Both the position numbers and the translations under genes were made by a program. Shown here in pieces: positions 5,695 through 11,998 of a DNA stretch of 11,998 nt. This stretch comes from an uncultured Actinomyces sp. (GTDB lineage Bacteria > Actinomycetota > Actinomycetes > Actinomycetales > Actinomycetaceae). The DNA lies in assembly GCA_946998115.1 (NCBI GenBank), contig CAMPYB010000026.1, positions 1 to 11,998 on the forward strand, read 5' to 3'. The notes under the pieces were generated by a model. The model worked only from the letters and a program-made list of their open reading frames with translations. It was not told where the DNA came from and searched no databases. The first letter of the stretch is position 1. Each line of letters starts with the position of its first letter.

Positions 5695-6321
5695 TTATTT
5701 TTTGTTCTTATATTTATTTATTATGATTTCAATAATCATTGGTAGCAGTGATGCAAATACGATAATTATTGCTAATATTTCAATGTTATTTCTTATGAAT
5801 GATATGCTTCCCAGTGTTGAGCCTAAGAAAGAAAGCCCGCCTCCCCAAGCTAAGGCGCCTACGAAATTCCACTTTACAAATTGTTTGAAATTATAATTTG
5901 CTATACCAGCAACAAGTGGAATGAAAGTTCTAACAAAAGGAACGAAACGAGCCAGAACTAATGATCGTCCGCCATATTTTATAAAGAATTTTTCTGCACT
6001 AACTAAATGTTCTGTTTTTAATATACGAGCATCATCTTTGAAAAAGCGTCTACCATATTTTTTCCCAATAAAATATCCGATTTGATTACCGAGTAAAGCA
6101 CAAAAAACTATTGTACCAATTAAAATATATATATTTATTCCAAGCTGTATGTGTAAAAGTCCTGCTGTAAAAACTAGTGAATCTCCTGGGAGTAACGGGA
6201 AAAATACGCCTGATTCTATAAATACTATTAATGCTACTGCAACTAAAACCCATGGTCCGAGTGCTAATAGCAAAGCTTCAGGGTCTGTCAAATATTGTAA
6301 AATTGACGATGGTATATGCAT
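5695..6321 (-). CDS. DedA family integral membrane protein
   Basis: DedA proteins are polytopic membrane proteins linked to lipid-carrier (undecaprenyl phosphate, phospholipid) translocation, membrane potential and envelope stress. The 208-residue product has the family landmarks in order: E36 in the first helix (FIESGVFFPLLPGDS, with G46-D47), GYFIGKKYGRRFF at 82-94, then R125, P128 and R131 in LARFVPFVRTFIPLVAG, and a hydrophobic C-terminal third ending in a Lys-rich tail (KYKNKK). Length is normal and no key residue is missing. The ATG at 6319-6321 has Shine-Dalgarno AAGGA (read from 6331-6327). It lies 51 bases downstream of copA on the same strand and is the last gene of the leftward set. 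The substrate cannot be told from sequence. Confidence 0.93.
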   Translation of the reverse strand: MHIPSSILQYLTDPEALLLALGPWVLVAVALIVFIESGVFFPLLPGDSLVFTAGLLHIQLGINIYILIGTIVFCALLGNQIGYFIGKKYGRRFFKDDARILKTEHLVSAEKFFIKYGGRSLVLARFVPFVRTFIPLVAGIANYNFKQFVKWNFVGALAWGGGLSFLGSTLGSISFIRNNIEILAIIIVFASLLPMIIEIIINKYKNKK

Positions 6322-6372
6322 TTTATTCCTTAGTTTTTTGTTTATTAACTATTACATAATAACATTTATATA

Positions 6373-8796
6373 TTAATTTATTTTTCTAAGACGTAGGGAA
6401 TTTATAACTACTATTATTGAAGATAATGACATAGCTATAGCTGCTAGGCTAGGATTTGTAAACCCAAATGCAGACATTGGAATAGCTATTATATTATATA
6501 TAAATGCCCAATATAAATTTTCTTTTATAATTTTTCTTGTTTTTTCTGCAAGTTTAAATGTTTTGGCAACTAGGAATATGTCGGAATTTAATAGTGTTAT
6601 ATCGCTTGAATAAACTGCAATATCACTACCTTGCGCAAAAGAAAAACTAATACCTTTCAAAGATGCTTGTGATAAAGCTACACAATCATTTACGCCATCA
6701 CCTATCATTGCTATGTATTCTCGGGTTTGGAATTGTTGTACTATTTGTTTTTTGCCTATTGGGGTAGTGTTTGCGTAAATATTGTTTTCGTCAATATCTA
6801 CTTTAGATGCTATATGTGTAGCATTTCTGAAATTGTCACCTGTCACAAGGATTGGCTCAATGTTTTTTTTGCGTAAAAATTTTATAGTCTTTTTTGAATT
6901 ATTTTTAATTTCATCTGTAAAACTTATAAAACCTAATGCGTCTATTTCAGTGTTTGGGATTTTTCCATTATCTTTAGCGACTATTACAACTGTTGATCCG
7001 ATATATTGTTCTTGCGCTATCATACGTGATAGTTTTTCTGGAATTTTGCAACCTAAATTTTGTAACCAATCGATTTTACCTATATAAAAAGTATTGTCAT
7101 TAATTTTGTTTTCAATTCCGTAACCTGTATGGATTTTCTTTTCAAATAATTTTGAATTAACTTTTTCATCAAGTATTTCTGTTAATAGATTTTTTTCTTT
7201 TAAATATGATGTTAAAGCTTCGCTAATTGGATGTTTTACTCCTTGTTCCAATATGAAAGCATATTTAATTAATTCTTTTTCGCTTATTTGGTTTATTGTT
7301 TCAATTTTATTTATTTTGAGTACACCATAAGTCAATGTTCCTGTTTTGTCGAAAATCATTTTTGATATGTTTTTTGTGTTTTCGAGAAAGGATAAATTTC
7401 TTATTAATATTCCGTTTTTAATAAAGTTCCCTGTAGATACTGCTAATGCTATAGGTATTGCGAGCCCCATAGCGCAAGGACAAGCTGTAACTAATATAGC
7501 TATAGCATTACTTATAGCTATATTTATGTTTGATTCGTAATATGCCCAGCCTGTGAAAGTAAGGATTGATATGAATACTATTATTGGTGTGAAATAGAAT
7601 GCGATTTTATCAGTCAGTCTTTGTATTTGTGGTTTTTGATTTTGTATTTCTAATACATTTTCTATAATTTGCGCTAGCATTGTGTTGTTTCCGGCTTTTA
7701 AAACTTTTATTTTGAGTACACCATAAGTGTTTATAGTGCCACCGATAATTTCATCACCAACTTTTACATGTTTTGGAATGCTTTCGCCAGTCATATTGGA
7801 TGTATCTATTTCACTTTCACCTTCAATTATTATTGCATCAGCAGGTATTGTTTCACCGTTTTTTATGAGTAAAATATCATTTTTTCGTATTTTATTTGCT
7901 GGTATAGTTTTTTCTTTACCGTCGTCAGTTATTAAAATTGTTTGTTTTGCTTGTAAATTTAATATATTTTTTATTGATTGTTTTCCTTTATTTTTAGCTT
8001 TATCTTCGATATATCTACCTAGTAATATGAATGCGGTTATCATTATTGCTGTGTCGAAATGTAGTATTGTTTGATTTGAATGCAGAGTAGTTATATTCAA
8101 ATAGAAGTGATTGTGTAATGTTTGTATGTTGAATATGAATAATTGTATTAATGACCAAATTATGGAACTTAAAATTGATATACTTACGAGAGTGTTCATA
8201 TTTATTTGTCCGCGTTTTATGCAAAAATATGCTGTTTTATGAAATGTACTTGCACACCAGAATGCACTTATACACGAAAATAATGCTATGAAATATATTG
8301 TTATATTCCCTATGTATTGTTGTAGAGGAATTAATATTCCAATGGTCAGTATAGCTATTAGTATGCTGAATATTAATTTGATTTTTTGATTATTTTTAGA
8401 AGGTTTTTTGTTTTTTTCAATTATTTTTTCAAAGCTTGCGTTTAAATAATCATTTGTGATGTCATCATAAGAGATTTTTATTTTTTCACCAGTTATATAT
8501 TTATTATTTTCTTTAGCATTTTGTGTTTTTTGATTGAGCTGTGAATTTTTTTCTTGAAATTTAGTTGTGTTTAGAAAATGGTTTAAAGAATTTTCGTCTA
8601 AAATTTGCGCAGTGTATCCTAATTTTTCTATTTCACTGATTATTGTTTCTTTGGATAAATTATTTTTTAATTGAATAGTTGCTATTTCTGTAACTAGATT
8701 AACTTTAGTTTTTGCTCCTATTTTTTCTAATTTTTTTTCTATTCTTCTCACGCATGAGCTACAGTGCATTCCTGTTATTTTTACTTTTATTTTCAT
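6373..8796 (-). CDS. copA: copper-exporting P1B-type ATPase
   Basis: Uses ATP to pump Cu(I) out of the cytoplasm. The 807 residues run in the standard order: one N-terminal heavy-metal-binding domain with GMHC12-S-S-C15, a charged linker (about 70-130), and membrane helices with a His-rich outer loop (HNHFYLNITTLHSNQTILH). The actuator motif T336-G-E-S is followed by the transport motif C439-P-C441 and the phosphorylation motif D483-KTGTLT. The nucleotide-domain pair is H522-P523, and the hinge is GDGVND at 699-704. Y767-N768 in TM7 and M789-S-x-S-S793 in TM8 are the extra Cu(I)-site residues that separate CopA from Zn/Cd pumps. Every catalytic residue is present. The start lies two bases after the purB stop (TAGCTATG), implying translational coupling. 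No CopZ chaperone or CsoR/CueR regulator is visible nearby. The protein is unusually rich in Asn, Lys and Ile. Confidence 0.96.
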   Translation of the reverse strand: MKIKVKITGMHCSSCVRRIEKKLEKIGAKTKVNLVTEIATIQLKNNLSKETIISEIEKLGYTAQILDENSLNHFLNTTKFQEKNSQLNQKTQNAKENNKYITGEKIKISYDDITNDYLNASFEKIIEKNKKPSKNNQKIKLIFSILIAILTIGILIPLQQYIGNITIYFIALFSCISAFWCASTFHKTAYFCIKRGQINMNTLVSISILSSIIWSLIQLFIFNIQTLHNHFYLNITTLHSNQTILHFDTAIMITAFILLGRYIEDKAKNKGKQSIKNILNLQAKQTILITDDGKEKTIPANKIRKNDILLIKNGETIPADAIIIEGESEIDTSNMTGESIPKHVKVGDEIIGGTINTYGVLKIKVLKAGNNTMLAQIIENVLEIQNQKPQIQRLTDKIAFYFTPIIVFISILTFTGWAYYESNINIAISNAIAILVTACPCAMGLAIPIALAVSTGNFIKNGILIRNLSFLENTKNISKMIFDKTGTLTYGVLKINKIETINQISEKELIKYAFILEQGVKHPISEALTSYLKEKNLLTEILDEKVNSKLFEKKIHTGYGIENKINDNTFYIGKIDWLQNLGCKIPEKLSRMIAQEQYIGSTVVIVAKDNGKIPNTEIDALGFISFTDEIKNNSKKTIKFLRKKNIEPILVTGDNFRNATHIASKVDIDENNIYANTTPIGKKQIVQQFQTREYIAMIGDGVNDCVALSQASLKGISFSFAQGSDIAVYSSDITLLNSDIFLVAKTFKLAEKTRKIIKENLYWAFIYNIIAIPMSAFGFTNPSLAAIAMSLSSIIVVINSLRLRKIN
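7310..7332 (-). repeat. 23-bp exact intragenic direct repeat in copA, copy A
   Basis: These 23 bases recur exactly at 7706-7728. The copies are 396 bases apart (132 codons, same frame), and both encode TYGVLKI on the minus strand. This copy follows the DKTGTL phosphorylation motif. Recombination between the copies would remove 132 codons including the CPC motif without shifting frame. Confidence 0.9.
7706..7728 (-). repeat. 23-bp exact intragenic direct repeat in copA, copy B
   Basis: Partner of 7310-7332. This copy encodes TYGVLKI in the actuator domain, after GGTIN. The two sites are in non-homologous domains, so nucleotide identity across 23 bases is not explained by ordinary domain homology. 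Confidence 0.9.
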
Positions 8797-8798
8797 AG

Positions 8799-10253
8799 CT
8801 AATCTGCCTGCTTTTGTGAATCATTAATGTTTTCAACTAGTTGTGCAGCTATACCAGTGTATTCTTCTGGTTTTAATTGTTTTAGTTTAGTTGCATATTT
8901 TTCTGGTATTTTTTGATCATCTATAAATTTATGTAAATCATTTATAGTTATTTTTTTACCTCTAGTTAGTTCTTTTAGCCTTTCATATGGTTTGTCAAAA
9001 TTTTTATACCCTAAAACATTCAATACACGCATTACTTGTTGTATTGCTTCACTTAAAACTTCTACATTGTTATCTAATTCAAAATTTAGCTTATTTTCAT
9101 TAATTTCAATGCTATCTAGACCTTCATTTAAGCTGTTGATGGCTAATAGGCTATGAGCGAATGCTACAGAAATATTTCTTTGTGAAGATGAATCTGTAAG
9201 GTCTCTTTGCATGCGTGATGTTGTCAAAGTTGCGGATAAGGTGTTAAATAATGAATTTGATATTTCTAGATTAGCTTCAGCGTTTTCAAATTTTATTGGA
9301 TTTATTTTATGTGGCATTGTACTTGAACCAGTACTTCCATGTTTTGTAAGATTTTGTTTAAAGTATTCTAGGCTAATATATGTCCACATATCTGTAGCTA
9401 AATTGTGTGCTATCCGATTAAATCTTGATATGTTATCGTATAGTTCACTTTGCCAATCATGTGATTCTATTTGTGTGGTAAGTGGGTTTTGCTGTAAGTT
9501 CAGTTTTTCTATGAAATTTTTAGTATATAATTGCCATTCTATTTTTTCAAAACATACTTTATGCGCGGAATAAGTTCCTGTTGCGCCGTTGAATTTTGCT
9601 AAATATTGTGATGAAGCAATGTGTTGTATTTGTCTTTGTAACCTGTATGCAAATACTGCTATTTCTTTACCTACAGTTGTAGGCGTTGCAGGTTGTCCGT
9701 GCGTGTGTGAAAGCATTGGAGTGTCTGCATATTTTTTAGCTAGGTTTTTTAAATGTTGTAATAGTTCATTAGCTTTTGGCATCCAAATATTTTCCACAGT
9801 ATTTTTTACATTTAATGCTATGGCTATGTTATTTATATCTTCACTTGTAGCGAAAATGTGAACTATTTCTTTTAGTAAAGATAAATCTCTATCTTTGAAT
9901 ACTGATTTTCCTTCTAAAAGTTTTTCTTTAATATAATATTCAACGGCTTTAACGTCATGTTTTGTTATGTTTTCTATTTCTTGTAATCTCAATATGGAAT
10001 TTTCGTCGAATTGAGAAATTATGTTGTATAAATATTTTTTTTCACTTTTGTTTAGGGGTGATATATTTTTGAAAATATTTGTTTCCAAAAGATATATTAT
10101 CCACTCTATTTCAACTATAACTCTAGATCTGTTTAGAGCTGCTTGTGAAAGCGTATTAGTAAGTTCTTTGACAGATTGTCTATATCTTCCGTCTATAGGT
10201 GTTATAGGTGTGAAAATAGTGTTTTTATTAAAATCTTTTAACGTGTATTCCAT
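8799..10253 (-). CDS. purB: adenylosuccinate lyase
   Basis: Catalyses two beta-eliminations that release fumarate: SAICAR to AICAR in purine synthesis and adenylosuccinate to AMP. The 484-residue product is of the longer PurB type, with N-terminal ITPIDGRYRQ. The first His region is S182-H-T-H185-GQPATPTT, and the superfamily signature loop is G309-S-S-T-M-P-H-K-I-N-P with its mobile catalytic serine at 310/311. The AALNRSRVIVEIEWI segment looks actinobacterial. The ATG at 10251-10253 is preceded by only a weak Shine-Dalgarno (GTGAG). The gene lies 63 bases after the hydrolase stop and two bases before copA, an unusual pairing of purine synthesis with copper export. Sequence and length look intact. 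Its minus-strand coding sequence is rich in Asn, Lys, Ile and Thr codons. Confidence 0.96.
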   Translation of the reverse strand: MEYTLKDFNKNTIFTPITPIDGRYRQSVKELTNTLSQAALNRSRVIVEIEWIIYLLETNIFKNISPLNKSEKKYLYNIISQFDENSILRLQEIENITKHDVKAVEYYIKEKLLEGKSVFKDRDLSLLKEIVHIFATSEDINNIAIALNVKNTVENIWMPKANELLQHLKNLAKKYADTPMLSHTHGQPATPTTVGKEIAVFAYRLQRQIQHIASSQYLAKFNGATGTYSAHKVCFEKIEWQLYTKNFIEKLNLQQNPLTTQIESHDWQSELYDNISRFNRIAHNLATDMWTYISLEYFKQNLTKHGSTGSSTMPHKINPIKFENAEANLEISNSLFNTLSATLTTSRMQRDLTDSSSQRNISVAFAHSLLAINSLNEGLDSIEINENKLNFELDNNVEVLSEAIQQVMRVLNVLGYKNFDKPYERLKELTRGKKITINDLHKFIDDQKIPEKYATKLKQLKPEEYTGIAAQLVENINDSQKQAD

Positions 10254-10316
10254 TATTTGCTCACTTGTTTTCGGCAGTAGTATGTTTATAAGTTTACATT
10301 GTTTTTTTAATGTTGT

Positions 10317-11998
10317 TTAGAAACGTATAGTGTTAAAAAGTTGTGAATATGATTTATGCTGATTGTGATTACTAGTTGTTTTATTTATGAAAGGTTCTCT
10401 TGCTTTTACCCAATTTTGTATTGATTTATCAGAATTTTTTTCAATATTTTTTGCTGCAATTGAATACATGATTTGATCGTGCGTAGAATTTTTTATTTTC
10501 ATATTTTTAGTATCCATGTATATGGTTGTTCTTGTGCGTGTAACTGGATTCATTTTGCCATCAAGACTAGGAACTGGATCTGATAGGTTTTCAAAATGCA
10601 TAGCGTGTATGTTTTTGGGGATTTTATATCCACCTGTAGGGCTTCCGAAGGTTGTTAGAGAAACAATATTATATTTTTTATTTAAACTATTTGATGACGC
10701 AAGTTGCGTGGCTATTATGCCACCTTGTGAATGCCCGACAAATTCTATCGGTTCTGTATGTTTAATGCCATTCATTTTTAAAGCTGTTTTTATAGCATTA
10801 TACTGATCATTATGTATTTTTCCTATGCTTGCAAAATTTGTTACTTGATCTTGAATGTTAGAGCTGGCTCCATCCCATCTTTGTGTGCCTCTGATTAATA
10901 TAGTCCAACTGTTTTTTCTAATATTATTTTTTATATATTCGTGTTTTATTATTTCAAATGCTCCTACTTTTTTGTTTGAAGGTATTTGTTTAATTCGTAA
11001 TATCATATTTTCTGCAGTTAAAATTTTAATTGGTTTACTATAATAGCTTTGTTTTGTGTAATTTTTATTATAGATTTTGGTAAATGTTGTTATTTTGTTA
11101 TTGTTTTTTTCTAAATGTGATTTTGAATTTACAGTAGAAATTATTTGTGGGTGTAATGTTGTGTGACCGTTTGGAACTGGGTAAATAAGAATATTTTTCT
11201 TATACCCATATTTGTCTGAATAATATTTATTCATAAAATGGCTGAAAATTAATGAGATTTGTTCTGTTTTGGATAGTTTGTTTTTATTTATATTGTTATT
11301 TTTATAATTTAGAATACTTAGTGTTGGATAGAGTGTTGTTGATAAATTGTTTATGTAGTTTGATAACCATAAATTTTCTTGACTATTACTATTTTTCGTT
11401 CCTTTTAAAGTTGATGATATTGTTGAAATTATTTCTTTATTGTTTTTGTAACTGTTTAAAGTAAAGTTGATAAATGGATTTATAAATAAATAATTATGCA
11501 TGTTTAATATGTTTTGAAGTAGTGTTTCATTTATAAATTCTTTTAATGATGGTTTATATTCTATTTGTATTGATGGGTGAATGGAACATTTATTATTTCT
11601 TTCAGCGTTTTCATATATTAAACTGGCTGTTTTTAAATTTTGAATTATATGATATGTATCTGATAATATTTCATTTAAATTAAGGCTAAATATTTTTAAT
11701 TCTTCAATAATCTCTATAAATAATTGAAATATATAATTATATTTGTACGTTGTAATGGCTGAATGAAAAGTATTACTATATATTTGATCTTCAAACCTTT
11801 TTTGTGAGAATTGTGTTTTTAAAATTAAATTTTCTATGATTTCTTTAAGATTTAATAAGTTGGATATTATATTTTGCCAATTTAATATTGTTTCGATTAT
11901 TTTAGCAGTGTTTATATTTTTATAACTGGCAATATAAATATTTTTTTCAGCAAATTCTATTTTAGGCGTAGTGTTTATTGGTTTTATAGGTAGTGAAT
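10317..11998 (-). CDS. alpha/beta-hydrolase (lipase-like) with long helical N-terminal region, 5' end beyond the window
   Basis: The C-terminal half is a serine alpha/beta hydrolase. The nucleophile elbow GHSQGG has its serine at 10728-10730. The probable acid is the Asp of LSDPVPSLDG (10578-10580), and the probable base is the His of STHDQI (10479-10481). An oxyanion-type strand ILIRGTQRWDG precedes them. This set (RGT, GHSQGG, TFGSPTGG, DPVPxLDG) is familiar from actinobacterial lipase-like proteins; the substrate is unknown. Codon-by-codon reading on the minus strand from 11501 to the window edge shows no stop, so the ATG at 11499-11501 is internal and the gene runs off the end with at least 560 codons. 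The extra N-terminal part looks helical and charged (for example LNWQNIISNLLNLKEIIENL). A WXG100-like or type VII-secreted arrangement is a possibility only. Any signal peptide would lie outside the window. The gene stops 63 bases before purB. Confidence 0.8.
   Translation of the reverse strand, partial: SLPIKPINTTPKIEFAEKNIYIASYKNINTAKIIETILNWQNIISNLLNLKEIIENLILKTQFSQKRFEDQIYSNTFHSAITTYKYNYIFQLFIEIIEELKIFSLNLNEILSDTYHIIQNLKTASLIYENAERNNKCSIHPSIQIEYKPSLKEFINETLLQNILNMHNYLFINPFINFTLNSYKNNKEIISTISSTLKGTKNSNSQENLWLSNYINNLSTTLYPTLSILNYKNNNINKNKLSKTEQISLIFSHFMNKYYSDKYGYKKNILIYPVPNGHTTLHPQIISTVNSKSHLEKNNNKITTFTKIYNKNYTKQSYYSKPIKILTAENMILRIKQIPSNKKVGAFEIIKHEYIKNNIRKNSWTILIRGTQRWDGASSNIQDQVTNFASIGKIHNDQYNAIKTALKMNGIKHTEPIEFVGHSQGGIIATQLASSNSLNKKYNIVSLTTFGSPTGGYKIPKNIHAMHFENLSDPVPSLDGKMNPVTRTRTTIYMDTKNMKIKNSTHDQIMYSIAAKNIEKNSDKSIQNWVKAREPFINKTTSNHNQHKSYSQLFNTIRF

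Noticed and set aside
5618..5896. Rightward 92-codon ORF
   Set aside because: It runs antisense through the well-supported dedA gene, has no convincing ribosome binding site, and its composition is that of an opposite-strand shadow.
8015..8224. Leftward 69-codon ORF in another frame inside copA
   Set aside because: Fully contained in the intact copA frame and without similarity to any recognisable protein.
9790..9798. DnaA-box-like TTTTCCACA
   Set aside because: A single imperfect match inside the purB coding sequence, with no companions.
11252..11464. Rightward 70-codon ORF opposite the hydrolase
   Set aside because: Low-complexity Leu/Tyr/Phe-rich antisense frame created by the A-rich coding strand of the hydrolase; no ribosome binding site.

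Overview
The window looks like a chromosome segment from an unusually AT-rich actinomycete (Actinomycetota), probably host-associated with a streamlined genome. The lineage call rests on the sequences of S6, SSB, S18 and L9, on the rpsF-ssb-rpsR-rplI order, on the long PurB whose N-terminal segment has the actinobacterial character, and on a lipase-like hydrolase of a type common in Actinomycetales. Outside the ribosomal genes the DNA is very A+T-rich, and the encoded proteins are full of Lys, Asn and Ile. The genus cannot be named from this window.

Layout. (1) 1-1802: promoter, structured leader and the rpsF-ssb-rpsR-rplI operon, closed by a strong intrinsic terminator. The real rpsF start is a TTG at 181 behind a perfect Shine-Dalgarno, and a pyrimidine tract in the leader can pair with that Shine-Dalgarno. 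(2) 1871-3378: a compact type II restriction-modification pair, a Bsp6I-like endonuclease facing a C5-cytosine methyltransferase; the two genes converge and share four bases at their stops. (3) 3627-5341: a two-gene operon for extracytoplasmic thiol redox chemistry, a membrane-anchored DsbA-like thioredoxin-fold protein followed by CcdA with TAATG stop-start overlap. (4) 5342-5694: a noncoding convergence zone with a perfect ParB-binding parS site at its left end and a strong hairpin with a rightward T-tract at its right end. (5) 5695-11998: four genes on the minus strand, transcribed right to left: a serine alpha/beta hydrolase that is open to the window edge, purB, copA and dedA.

The parS site and the rpsF operon both point to an origin-proximal location. 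The plus strand is T- and G-enriched across the window whichever strand carries the gene, so it is probably the leading strand throughout and the hydrolase-purB-copA-dedA block lies on the lagging strand. The cargo mixes core functions (translation, ssDNA binding, purine synthesis, chromosome segregation) with accessory ones (restriction-modification, copper export, thiol redox, a possible surface or secreted hydrolase). No tRNA, rRNA, CRISPR array, transposase or phage gene is visible.
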